Source of the DNA: Gammaproteobacteria bacterium
GTDB taxonomy: Bacteria > Pseudomonadota > Gammaproteobacteria > Arenicellales > Poriferihabitantaceae
Assembly (NCBI GenBank): GCA_022822625.1
Contig: JAJEAV010000070.1
Location: 1-42,290, forward strand
Reading direction: 5' to 3'
DNA: 42,290 nt
The translations under genes and the position numbers were made by a program. The notes under the pieces are model-generated. The model did no database searches, was not told where the DNA came from, and saw nothing but the letters and a program-made list of their open reading frames with translations. This document shows positions 7,047 to 15,608 of this stretch, one piece after another; position 1 is the stretch's first letter; each line of letters opens with the position of its first letter.

Positions 7047-8150
7047 TTAACTTGCCCCATGGGTCGCCTCCCGCAATTCGCGCACTTCATTTTCAAGTCG
7101 CCTCTTTTGATCCAGCAGACTTTCGTCTGTCCTGCCATAATCGATTAGGCGGTTGAGACCGTCCAGTTCTAATCCAAGGTCACGCAGTTTCTTTCTGTGT
7201 TCGGACCAACGCTCCCTTTCCTGCCGAACCTTTCTCTCCTCCAGAAGGACCGGCAGTCGTTCTCCCTTGCCGGTCAACCGGATTTCTCCCTGTCTGTGCT
7301 CGTTCACCAGCCACGACAGATAGCCGACCGGATTCTTGACCGCCCTGCTGGAACCCTTGCCCTCGATGAATCGGACCGCCAGTTCATCGAGATACGGTTG
7401 CCGGTATTCGGGTTCCACCTGCCTGATCTTGATTTCCATCAATTTCGCATTTGCGGGTGATAGCCCCAGGATTTCCGGGTAAAGATTCAGTCCCTGGTCA
7501 TCTCCGGGAATATGGGAGTAGTCTTTTTCGTCTCCGGCTTCCTCGATGACGTTCACCGGTGATCGCTGATAGCTGTTCCAGGATCGTTCTATTGCATTGG
7601 CTGGCAACACCAAAGTCGTGATCCGGTCAATATCGTTTTCAGATTCGGCCATGGACATCATTGCACCATCCAGCATCCGTCGTGCAAGATTGCGTATGCT
7701 CTTGTTCGGCGAAGCCACGGCCTCCGCAATGTGGTTTGCGTATTCCGGATCGAGATCCATGGCCTGCCCGTAGGTCAGGGGCATGTTGTGTAACAGATAG
7801 ACATTCGGAGTCTTGACCGCCCCGGTCGATTGTGGCGGCAGTAGCGTGATCCAGCGCGTCACCCTGAGTGCGTGCAGTGCGGCCGCGACCGTGCCACGGC
7901 TTCCGATGCCCAGACTCTTTCGAATGGTCTCGTAGTCGGACATCGTTCCCGCCCTGGCCGGGGTGTCCGACAACTGCCGGAAATAGCACCAGAGCACCCG
8001 CGCCCAGGGGGGCAGGTCACTGTCCTGGATCAGCGCCCGGGGTATGGGATCGGTCGGCTGCCCGAGAAACAGCACCGCATCGCTGTTCCTGTCTCGTGCA
8101 AACTCGCGTGCATCCGTGAGAACGCGTTCAAGAGAGGATGTCGGTGTCAT
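7047..8150 (-). CDS. STY4528-like ICE replication protein
   Basis: The start is ATG at 8150 (MTPTSSLERVL), preceded by GGAGGGGG and overlapping the stop of the DUF2857-like gene as ATGA; this gives 367 aa. The N-terminal third contains a winged-helix-like segment (DYETIRKSLGIGSRGTVAAA, then LHALRVTRWITLL), and the C-terminus is a charged coiled coil. Position between the DUF2857 and PFL_4669 genes matches the STY4528-family pathogenicity-island replication protein of SPI-7. Established context suggests a role in replication of the excised element; the exact activity is unproven. The twin palindromes lie just past its stop. Confidence 0.7.
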   Translation of the reverse strand: MTPTSSLERVLTDAREFARDRNSDAVLFLGQPTDPIPRALIQDSDLPPWARVLWCYFRQLSDTPARAGTMSDYETIRKSLGIGSRGTVAAALHALRVTRWITLLPPQSTGAVKTPNVYLLHNMPLTYGQAMDLDPEYANHIAEAVASPNKSIRNLARRMLDGAMMSMAESENDIDRITTLVLPANAIERSWNSYQRSPVNVIEEAGDEKDYSHIPGDDQGLNLYPEILGLSPANAKLMEIKIRQVEPEYRQPYLDELAVRFIEGKGSSRAVKNPVGYLSWLVNEHRQGEIRLTGKGERLPVLLEERKVRQERERWSEHRKKLRDLGLELDGLNRLIDYGRTDESLLDQKRRLENEVRELREATHGAS

Positions 8151-8674
8151 CGTCCCCCTCCCAGTCGGAGAGTTGCCCATTCATGAAGGCTCATGTATGG
8201 CAGATCCAGCGTCCGGTGCGCTTCCAGGCACCATTCCGCCATCAGTAATGCGCGACTTGGCTGCACGTGATTCTTCATCGGCATTGTTTCACAATAGTCG
8301 AGTACCTGACTCTCTTCATTTTCTGACAGTTGTCGCGGTCGCCCGGGGTTGCTGATACCCGCCTCCCTGCGCAACCGGGTCAGGATCCGGGGCGAGACAC
8401 CATAAATCTGGCGCAGTAGCTGGTTGCTCGCCCCGGCCTGGACAAGATCCTTTATCAGGGAGTCCCGGCGGGCTTGACCGATCGACCGCAAAAGGCCGGG
8501 CACATCGACTGTCACCAGTGACTCCGCCTGTGTCACGACCTGCTCGACTTCCAGCGGGGTAAGATTCATCAGGCCACATCGTTCCTGATCAGACAGGTTA
8601 TTGGCATACCCGTTTCCAGCACTCTCGATCAGGTTTCGAATCACCATCCTGATCACATCCCTATTGACCTTCAT
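8147..8674 (-). CDS. DUF2857-like ICE protein
   Basis: ATG at 8674 (MKVNRDVIRMVIRNLIE) overlaps the parB stop codon, so translation is probably coupled; the longer frame to 8713 has no better start. The 175-aa protein has a helix-turn-helix-like segment in the middle (NQLLRQIYGVSPRILTRLRR, then EAGISNPGRPR) and ends in a region typical of DUF2857 (ALLMAEWCLEAHRTLDLPYM). This family always travels with ICE partition and replication genes. The likely role is DNA binding or regulation; this is inference. Confidence 0.75.
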   Translation of the reverse strand: MKVNRDVIRMVIRNLIESAGNGYANNLSDQERCGLMNLTPLEVEQVVTQAESLVTVDVPGLLRSIGQARRDSLIKDLVQAGASNQLLRQIYGVSPRILTRLRREAGISNPGRPRQLSENEESQVLDYCETMPMKNHVQPSRALLMAEWCLEAHRTLDLPYMSLHEWATLRLGGGR

Positions 8675-10370
8675 CGGGAGTCGTCCTGTGCCTGTTGATG
8701 GCACGGTAGGCATTCAGGAGATTGGTGATGAGGACATATTGCGAATCCGGCACGTCACACAGATACTTGACATGATCGTGATAGCGGCGAACCTGATTCT
8801 CGATGACTCGCAGTGCCTGACAGTAGACCGCCTCGTTTCTCTGTTTTCTTCCCGGCATCTGCTCGAGTTCGGCCAGGCTGATTCCTCCCCGTCCCTGTTC
8901 GACCTGCCGGTACATCGTCGCAAACTGCGAGGTTCCGAATTCCGGATCCGGATACACGAGTTCAGGATCTTCCACCAGGGGCTGTGAAATGGCTGACAGT
9001 TCGAACAGCCACCACCAGGTCGAGGCTGCTGACCTGTCCAGATTCTCGACGGGCAGGTCAACCCAGTATCCATATCCCATGGGTTGATCGAACTTCTGCA
9101 CGAGTGGCTCAAGTCCATATACTTCTGCCAGTCTTTTCGCCTGGTCGTGTGCGTTGTCAAGCAGTTTCACGTACCTCTGCCAGCGCTCTCCGGCTGGCTG
9201 CTGCTCTCTGGCTGGCTGCTGCTCTCCGGAGGGTGAATGATCTGGCTCACCGGGATCCTGTTCGGGCAGATACTCCCTGTCCGGCGTGGGAGCAGGCGGT
9301 GGGAACGATGTACTGTCTTCGTCCTCGCCTGCGTGATCCTGCACGGGATCATGGACTTCGGTATCGATATATACATGCCTCGGGCCAGGAGATTCAGGTC
9401 GATACCGCGTTACGGGTGTCACGCTCTGGCTTTTCAGTGACACGGTAAATCCAGGGTTCTGCTGGTATCTTGACCATAACCTCGTTAATAATGCCGTTAT
9501 CTCGTCGGCACGCATTTCCGGCGCATACTGTTCCATGCTGGGGGCCAGGAGTGAAAACAGGGTGCTGGCCACGGCATCGTGATCAATGCCTTCTTCACTG
9601 TCGTGCTCCGAGAGCGTGACGTGGAACAGGGATTCCATGCGTTCGCTGATCTCCGGATCGCTCCTGCTTGCACTGGCGATAAAGGCTTCAAGCGTATTGC
9701 GAAAGTCACTGAGCCGATCGATTGGACGTGCTCCCATCCCGGCATCCAGGGCTCGGGGCATGTGGTCATGCAGATTTACGGCAAACCGATATCGCTGGAA
9801 AGTTGTCCGACCGAGCCTCGGATATCCCATGCCGGACAGCTGTTCGATGAACTGGCGCTGTGACAGCTTGCCTCCAGCGTCTTCTGACAGTTGATCGAAC
9901 AGGTCACAGATCGCGCGGGCACGATCGATGAAGATGTATTCGCCCCGGTTGTCGTTCTCCGACAGGTGATCGATCATCAGCACGATGTCGTTCTGGTACG
10001 GGGTGAACTTGCAGTTGATCCAGTAGAATTTCTCGTCTCTGTATTTGGCGTACAGTTCCTTGAGAATGCGCAGGCGGGTATTGCCGCCCGCAGCAGGAAA
10101 GTATTGATCTTCTCCCGGGCGCCGTGTGACGACCAGCAATACTCTGGCGGCGCCAGTCTTGAACAGGCTGGCCTTCAGTAGCTCGTATTCGGCATTCGGT
10201 GCCCGGCGGGGATTGCGGTCGAATTCATGAATCTGATCCAGATTCAGTCTGATAATGCTGTCCGTAATCGGATCGCCGGCGGAGGAAGGCTCCGTATCCA
10301 CCTCGGACTCGATGTCGAAGTGGTCTGTTTCCAGCAGCTCCGATACCTGTTTTACGTTGGGGTGGTTCAT
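8661..10370 (-). CDS. parB: ParB-family partition protein, PFGI-1 class
   Basis: The 569-aa protein has a ParB N-terminal nuclease-like fold: IIRLNLDQIHEFDRNPRRAP, then the GGNTRLRILKEL motif (about residues 94-105). A helix-turn-helix region follows (LSQRQFIEQL...GRTTFQRYRFAV). The long C-terminal extension is typical of the ICE class (TIGR03764) and much longer than chromosomal ParB. A low-complexity stretch (EQQPAREQQPAGERW) comes from an 18-nt tandem repeat. ATG at 10370 overlaps the parA stop as ATGA and follows GGAGGAAG, so parA and parB are coupled. Together they probably stabilise the excised element during cell division. Confidence 0.85.
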   Translation of the reverse strand: MNHPNVKQVSELLETDHFDIESEVDTEPSSAGDPITDSIIRLNLDQIHEFDRNPRRAPNAEYELLKASLFKTGAARVLLVVTRRPGEDQYFPAAGGNTRLRILKELYAKYRDEKFYWINCKFTPYQNDIVLMIDHLSENDNRGEYIFIDRARAICDLFDQLSEDAGGKLSQRQFIEQLSGMGYPRLGRTTFQRYRFAVNLHDHMPRALDAGMGARPIDRLSDFRNTLEAFIASASRSDPEISERMESLFHVTLSEHDSEEGIDHDAVASTLFSLLAPSMEQYAPEMRADEITALLTRLWSRYQQNPGFTVSLKSQSVTPVTRYRPESPGPRHVYIDTEVHDPVQDHAGEDEDSTSFPPPAPTPDREYLPEQDPGEPDHSPSGEQQPAREQQPAGERWQRYVKLLDNAHDQAKRLAEVYGLEPLVQKFDQPMGYGYWVDLPVENLDRSAASTWWWLFELSAISQPLVEDPELVYPDPEFGTSQFATMYRQVEQGRGGISLAELEQMPGRKQRNEAVYCQALRVIENQVRRYHDHVKYLCDVPDSQYVLITNLLNAYRAINRHRTTPDEGQ

Positions 10371-11167
10371 CGTCTTCCTCCAGCATTCGTTTCCAACAGT
10401 TCCTGCACAAGACTGGACATCACTTCGGCTGCGCAGGGGGTTTTCCCGTGTGTAACCTGGTCAATGCGATGGGCTGGCATCCGAAGGGAGGCAGCCCGCT
10501 TGTAGGCCACTGTTGCGGGCACCCGCGTCCGGAGCAGGTCGACTTGCGGACTGTTGTCAAGCAGGGCGGTCAACGCTTCGACAAACGTGCGGGCATCGGT
10601 CGTGCGGTCGATGCCATAGAGCAGTGCATACATGGGGCCGACAGTCAGCCCGATGCGGGGTGCCATGTTCCGGGCTTCGGCAACCACCCGCACTGACCCG
10701 CGCTTGAACTCGCTGGAGCTCACCTTGTCGGGCCGGATCGGGCTGACCACGATGTCACCCGCATAGATCGCCGACTCCTGTAGCGGTCCTACCGCACCCT
10801 GGGTGTCAATCAGTATGTGGTCGTACCGGTCCCGCAGGGTGCCGAGGGTATAGTCGAGACGCTGACGTCCGTCCGGCGTATGCAGGATGAAGTTCTGCAG
10901 GGTGCCTTTCGGGTCATCCGAAAAGACCAGGTCGAGACCGTCAATGGAGGTTTTCGAAACCACGTCGGCGGTTTCGGCCTCCATGATCAGATGCCGAAGC
11001 CCGTGCTTCGCCTGATAGTTCAGTGGATAGTAGGAGGACAGGGTAGGCTGGATATCGGCATCGACAACAAGTACCTTGCTGCCGCGGTCTGCCAGGAATC
11101 CCGCCAGATTGGCGACGAGGGTCGTCTTGCCGACGCCCCCCTTGGAATTGGACACGCTGATTATCAT
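10367..11167 (-). CDS. parA: ParA/Soj partition ATPase of the ICE
   Basis: The 266-aa protein is a P-loop ATPase of the ParA/MinD group. It has the deviant Walker A motif SKGGVGKTT at residues 8-16, Walker A' VLVVDADIQPTLS, and Walker B HILIDTQGAVG. It lacks the N-terminal DNA-binding extension of plasmid P1-type ParA. It lies about 120 bp from the 3' end of a tRNA. In PAPI-1/PFGI-1-type islands soj/parA is also the gene next to the tRNA attachment site. The start ATG at 11167 has an AAGAAAG-type binding site. An inverted repeat (11181-11201, CAGTTGAAG/CTTCACTG) just upstream could be an autoregulatory site. Confidence 0.9.
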   Translation of the reverse strand: MIISVSNSKGGVGKTTLVANLAGFLADRGSKVLVVDADIQPTLSSYYPLNYQAKHGLRHLIMEAETADVVSKTSIDGLDLVFSDDPKGTLQNFILHTPDGRQRLDYTLGTLRDRYDHILIDTQGAVGPLQESAIYAGDIVVSPIRPDKVSSSEFKRGSVRVVAEARNMAPRIGLTVGPMYALLYGIDRTTDARTFVEALTALLDNSPQVDLLRTRVPATVAYKRAASLRMPAHRIDQVTHGKTPCAAEVMSSLVQELLETNAGGRR

Positions 11168-11271
11168 CTTTCTTGCTCATCAGTTGAAGTTCTGCTTCAC
11201 TGATGTTTACGCAAGGATGTCGGTCTTCGTGCTACAATATTCCCGAATCAGGTGGCTGTACGAAAATGCCC

Positions 11272-11293
11272 AAATGCTGGTGAAATGCTGGTG
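11272..11293. repeat. Tandem 11-bp repeat at the tRNA 3' end, candidate attachment site
   Basis: AAATGCTGGTG occurs twice in tandem (11272-11282 and 11283-11293). The second copy runs into the encoded CCA end of the tRNA (11289-11365). The ICE lies immediately to the left. tRNA 3' ends are the usual integration sites of this ICE class, so this is the probable att junction. The other end is outside the window, so the crossover core cannot be defined. Confidence 0.5.
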
Positions 11294-11365
11294 GGCCCGG
11301 CAGGACTTGAACCTGCGACCAATGGATTATGAGTCCACTGCTCTAACCAACTGAGCTACAGGCCC
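11289..11365 (-). tRNA. tRNA with CAU anticodon, probably tRNA-Ile2
   Basis: The 77-nt gene folds as a full cloverleaf with acceptor stem GGGCCTG/CGGGCCC, anticodon loop CTCATAA (anticodon CAU), T-arm GCAGG-TTCAAGT-CCTGC, discriminator A and encoded CCA. CAU can mean elongator Met, initiator Met or Ile2, whose C34 is changed to lysidine. Resemblance to known Ile2 genes and its position next to rpoD, as in Pseudomonas, favour Ile2. Its 3' end faces the ICE, which fits use as the integration site. The gene lies downstream of rpoD on the same strand. Confidence 0.85.
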
Positions 11366-11450
11366 GCAAACTACTGATCAAATGCAATATACATTAGAAA
11401 AAGCATACTGGATCGATCGGAATCAGTACGGCTTTGTTTGTAAACGAATG

Positions 11451-13409
11451 TCAAATACTGTCCAGAAAACTCTTCAGTTGCTCAGATCGACTGGGATGAC
11501 GGAGTTTCCTCAATGCCTTCGCCTCAATCTGACGGATTCGTTCCCGTGTTACATCAAACTGCTTGCCGACTTCTTCTAGTGTGTGGTCTGTATTCATACC
11601 AATTCCAAAGCGCATTTGCAAAACCTTAGCCTCTCGCTCAGTAAGCTGATCAAGGATTCCATCCGTGGTTTCTTTCAGTCCGGATGAGCTTGCATTGTCG
11701 AACGGTGCATGGGCCTTTTGATCTTCAATGAAATCGCCAAGATGCGAATCTTCATCGTCTCCCATGGGTTGCTCCATTGAAATCGGCTCTTTTGCAATCT
11801 TCAGTACTTTGCGTACCTTGTCTACGGTAAGCTCCATACGATCAGCGAGTTCTTCGGGAAGAGGTTCGCGTCCCTTTTCCTGCAAAATCTGACGCGAAAC
11901 CCGGTTCAGTTTGTTGATTGTTTCAATCATGTGCACCGGTATACGTATGGTTCTGGCCTGATCTGCAATAGAACGCGTGATTGCCTGACGAATCCACCAG
12001 GTAGCATAAGTTGAAAACTTGTAACCCCGACGATATTCAAACTTGTCAACTGCCTTCATTAAACCAATATTACCTTCCTGAATAAGATCAAGAAACTGCA
12101 AACCGCGGTTGGTATACTTTTTCGCAATCGAAATAACCAGGCGCAGGTTGGCTTCGACCATTTCCTTTTTCGCTCTACGTGCCTTTACCTCACCGAGCGA
12201 GAAATCGTCAAACAATTTCCGTAGTTCCGGCAGATCAAGTCCAGCTGTGTTTTCAACTTTCAGGATCCGGTAAATCAATTCATGAATTTTTTCACGATAA
12301 CGGACGAGTCGCGGGTATTCCTTGCCATATTCCTCGATAAATCCATCGAACCATTCAAGGTCTGTTTCCCGATCCTTGAATTTTTCAAGAAACAGCGCAC
12401 TTGGCACATTCCCATAATTAACGCAATACTTCTTTATGCCGCGTTCGCAGGTTTTTAGTTCTTTCATGCAATCCTTAAGCGCTCTCGCCATCGCGTCCAG
12501 TCTTGCCGGTACAAAACGGATTAGAATCAGCTCGTCGCCCAGTCGTTTACGGATATTGAATACCCGCTTGCTAGATAATCCGTGCTTTTCGATCGCATCT
12601 TCCATGGCTTTCAGAGAGCGCTTGATTTTATTGAAACGCCTTTTCGCTTCCTGAGGGTCAGGGCCGGTTGCCATTTCCTGTTCAGAGGCATTTTGCCCTG
12701 GCTCTCCGGGGGTTGCCACAGTTTCATCCTTGTACGACTCCCAGTCGTGGAAACCAACCACCAAATCAGTTAATTTCATTTCCTTTTTCTGGATATCATT
12801 GATATATCCCACCAACTTGCGAAGTACGACCGGCGTAATGGCCATGGAGGCGATACTAATCCGGTTGCCTGCTTCAATACGTTTTGCAAGTTCAATTTCC
12901 TTCTCCCGATCAAGCAGTTCCACCACGCCCATTTCCCGCATGTACATGCGGACTGGATCAGTGGTGCGTCCAAATTCGCTTTCAACTGCAGTTTTGAGAG
13001 CGGCACTGACCTCTTCCATAACCTCCTGATCTTCGGTGTTGTCTCGCTTGAGTGTCAGGGTTTCCGAGGTATCGGGTGCCTTATCTACCAGTTCAATATG
13101 CATGTCCTTGATCATGTTGACAACGACTTCAAATTGGTCGGTATCATGCATATTTTCAGGAAGGTGGTCCTGGATTTCGGTGTAGGTCAGGAAACCCTGT
13201 GAACGGCCCTTGAGAACCAGTTTCTGAAGCTTTGATTGAGTTTTAGGCTTGATCTCATCAGCCTGCTTTTCTTCAGCATCACCGGAATCGATATTCTCTA
13301 CTTCCAGGTCTTGCGAGCCTTCAACACTCTCTTCGTCAATCTCGTCCAGCTCGATTTCTTCTGGCCCGGTTTCGATATCGGATTTTTTGGCTGTTTGTTG
13401 ATTGCTCAT
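11451..13409 (-). CDS. rpoD: RNA polymerase primary sigma factor (sigma-70)
   Basis: The 652-aa protein directs core RNA polymerase to housekeeping promoters. Region 1.1 is at the N-terminus, after an acidic extension ([15 protein letters not shown]). Region 1.2 follows ([20 protein letters not shown]), then a non-conserved insert. Region 2 contains the -10 recognition segment ([20 protein letters not shown]), region 3 follows, and the region 4.2 helix-turn-helix recognises -35 ([20 protein letters not shown]). It is slightly longer than the 613-aa E. coli protein, mostly in the acidic N-terminus. It lies downstream of dnaG as in the usual rpsU-dnaG-rpoD order, with a 278-bp gap that may hold its own promoter. 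Confidence 0.98.
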   Translation of the reverse strand: MSNQQTAKKSDIETGPEEIELDEIDEESVEGSQDLEVENIDSGDAEEKQADEIKPKTQSKLQKLVLKGRSQGFLTYTEIQDHLPENMHDTDQFEVVVNMIKDMHIELVDKAPDTSETLTLKRDNTEDQEVMEEVSAALKTAVESEFGRTTDPVRMYMREMGVVELLDREKEIELAKRIEAGNRISIASMAITPVVLRKLVGYINDIQKKEMKLTDLVVGFHDWESYKDETVATPGEPGQNASEQEMATGPDPQEAKRRFNKIKRSLKAMEDAIEKHGLSSKRVFNIRKRLGDELILIRFVPARLDAMARALKDCMKELKTCERGIKKYCVNYGNVPSALFLEKFKDRETDLEWFDGFIEEYGKEYPRLVRYREKIHELIYRILKVENTAGLDLPELRKLFDDFSLGEVKARRAKKEMVEANLRLVISIAKKYTNRGLQFLDLIQEGNIGLMKAVDKFEYRRGYKFSTYATWWIRQAITRSIADQARTIRIPVHMIETINKLNRVSRQILQEKGREPLPEELADRMELTVDKVRKVLKIAKEPISMEQPMGDDEDSHLGDFIEDQKAHAPFDNASSSGLKETTDGILDQLTEREAKVLQMRFGIGMNTDHTLEEVGKQFDVTRERIRQIEAKALRKLRHPSRSEQLKSFLDSI

Positions 13410-13687
13410 CTTGAAGTACTCAATTGAAAGTTAGAGTGAGTCGTTACAGTGCTATCGACCCAAAATAAACAAAGGCGCAAGTTGTATCGCATCTTGGCCA
13501 AAACCTGATGATGCAATCTGTCAAACCTAACGCTGGTAAAACTATATTGCTATCTGGCTATATTGTGTCATCAAGGGCAAATTTCAATTGCCCAGTTGAA
13601 CGGAAAAACCAATCAACCCGAAAAAACTGCCACGATAGAGCTTGAAAGACCCAGAAAATCCGCTATTGTCCATTCTTCGGATTGTAC

Positions 13688-15463
13688 TTACTGGCGAACC
13701 CGCTCTTTCTGAAGGGATAATAATTCCTCTTTTTCATGCTGCTCAAGGGTGCGTTGGCAGGATTTCTCGATTAGTTGATCGTGCCGTTGCTTCCTCAATT
13801 GCGCAAGCAACTTTTGGATAATTTCTCCAAAATGTTCGATCAGTACATCATCTTGAACATGATGATCGCGAGATGCCAGATATTCCAGACGTGAATGATA
13901 CGGCCTATCACGAAAACCCTCCAGCAACCGGGCAGTGGTCATGTTCGGGTTTTCACGGCATGTATATAGCAAGTCCACGAAGACATCAAGCCCATTTACC
14001 AGCAATTCATCAAGAGCGCTGAAATTAGACACCTGACTGGCGAGCTTCGGGGATTGAAGCAGTAAGCTGATGGCTTGTGCAACCAGAGGAAGCTGTCCAC
14101 CAAGGTTTCTCTCAAGGCGTTGTTTCGTGTCGGTAGTCGGGTTCTGGGAGGTCGACGATTGATCTGTCTCATCAGGTTTAACAGTTATCCCACAATACGT
14201 CGATAGACGGTCGAACATTATGGATCTCAGCGTGGTTCCAGGAATATTCATGAGTAGCGGCTTGACCATACTGGCCAGCTTTGCACGACCATCCATCCTT
14301 TGAAGGTCAACATTTGCCATTAGATTCTCAAACAGAAGGTCGGTCAGAGGTAGTGCCGAGTCAATCTTCTTCAAAAAGTCCTCGGCACCGACAGACCTGA
14401 CCGTCGTGTCAGGGTCCTCACCTTCATCCAGAAATAGAAAGCTCGCTTGTCGGCCGTCTCTCAGTTCAGGAAGAGTGGTCATGAGCGCCTTCCATGCCGC
14501 ATTTCTTCCAGCTTGGTCCCCATCAAAACAAAACACGATATCAGGTGCAAGCCTGAACAGGCGCTGTACATGATAGGGAGTGGTTGCAGTACCGAGTGCT
14601 GCCACCACATTCTCGATACCGAACTGGACCAGAGAGACCACATCCATATACCCTTCCACCACGATACTGCGATTCTGTTTGCCGATTGCACGCCTTGCGC
14701 GATGCAAGCCATAGAGTTCTCGACCCTTGTGGAAGAGTGGGGTTTCGGGAGAATTGAGGTATTTGGGACCTTTGTCTGTTAAATCTCGGGCACCGAAACC
14801 GACAATACGCCCACGACTATCTTCAATCGGAAACATAATTCGCCCCCGGAATCGATCATAGTGTCTGCCCGGCCCCTTTCCATCCTGTTTGTGATTGATG
14901 AGACCGGCTGTAACCAGTGATGCCAGATTGGAGGGGGTTGTTCCCAATTCATTGCACAAGCCATTCCAGCTGTCCGGAGCATAACCTATCCCGAACTCGG
15001 AAATTATCTTGACAGTGAGTCCACGCGACCCAAGATAGCCGGTCGCTGTCTTGCGGTCCGGATTAACCCTGAGCTGTTCCTGGAACCATAGACTTGCCTT
15101 GTTTACAATTTCCAGTAGTCGATTGGCATGGTCATGTGATGTCGTAAATTCGCTGGTTGTAATCGAATGCGGTATTTCGAGTCCAGCCCTACTGGCCAGA
15201 TCTTCGATGGCTTCGATGAAACCCAGGTTTTGGTATTTCATCACAAAATCAATGGCTGAACCGCTTTCACCACAACCAAAGCAGTAAAAAAACTGTTTCT
15301 GGGGACTTACTGTAAAAGACGGGGTTTTTTCGTCATGAAAAGGACAACAAGCCATGTATTCCCGACCTTTTTTCTGCAAGGGAACCATGCTGTCGATGAC
15401 ATCGACAATGTCGGTCCTCTGCATCAGTTCATCAATAAACTCCCTAGGGATAAGTCTGGCCAT
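13688..15463 (-). CDS. dnaG: DNA primase
   Basis: The 591-aa enzyme makes RNA primers for chromosomal replication. The N-terminal CHC2 zinc finger uses Cys40, His43, Cys61 and Cys64 (CPFHDEKTPSF...YCFGCG). The RNA polymerase core with the Toprim fold follows (VVEGYMDVVSL, then FCFDGDQAGRNAA). The C-terminal domain, which in other bacteria binds DnaB helicase, is more divergent. The gene is divergent from leuS, with a 145-bp shared promoter region. No rpsU lies upstream, unlike the common rpsU-dnaG-rpoD operon. Confidence 0.97.
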   Translation of the reverse strand: MARLIPREFIDELMQRTDIVDVIDSMVPLQKKGREYMACCPFHDEKTPSFTVSPQKQFFYCFGCGESGSAIDFVMKYQNLGFIEAIEDLASRAGLEIPHSITTSEFTTSHDHANRLLEIVNKASLWFQEQLRVNPDRKTATGYLGSRGLTVKIISEFGIGYAPDSWNGLCNELGTTPSNLASLVTAGLINHKQDGKGPGRHYDRFRGRIMFPIEDSRGRIVGFGARDLTDKGPKYLNSPETPLFHKGRELYGLHRARRAIGKQNRSIVVEGYMDVVSLVQFGIENVVAALGTATTPYHVQRLFRLAPDIVFCFDGDQAGRNAAWKALMTTLPELRDGRQASFLFLDEGEDPDTTVRSVGAEDFLKKIDSALPLTDLLFENLMANVDLQRMDGRAKLASMVKPLLMNIPGTTLRSIMFDRLSTYCGITVKPDETDQSSTSQNPTTDTKQRLERNLGGQLPLVAQAISLLLQSPKLASQVSNFSALDELLVNGLDVFVDLLYTCRENPNMTTARLLEGFRDRPYHSRLEYLASRDHHVQDDVLIEHFGEIIQKLLAQLRKQRHDQLIEKSCQRTLEQHEKEELLSLQKERVRQ

Positions 15464-15608
15464 GTGGTTTGAGTCTAGGAATGCGGAATGGGAATATTAA
15501 TATACAGGCGAGAGAGTATCAATCAAGAAAATACAGAGCGGGCTTCCACACATGAGAAAATTGTCATAAAAAAAACTACAATCGTCCTATCCAAATTTTG
15601 CCAGGAAA

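Noticed and set aside
6752..7138. 128-aa minus-strand frame in the repeat-rich ICE gap
   Set aside because: It runs through the palindromes and trinucleotide repeat and overlaps the STY4528-like gene out of frame; its protein is repetitive noise.
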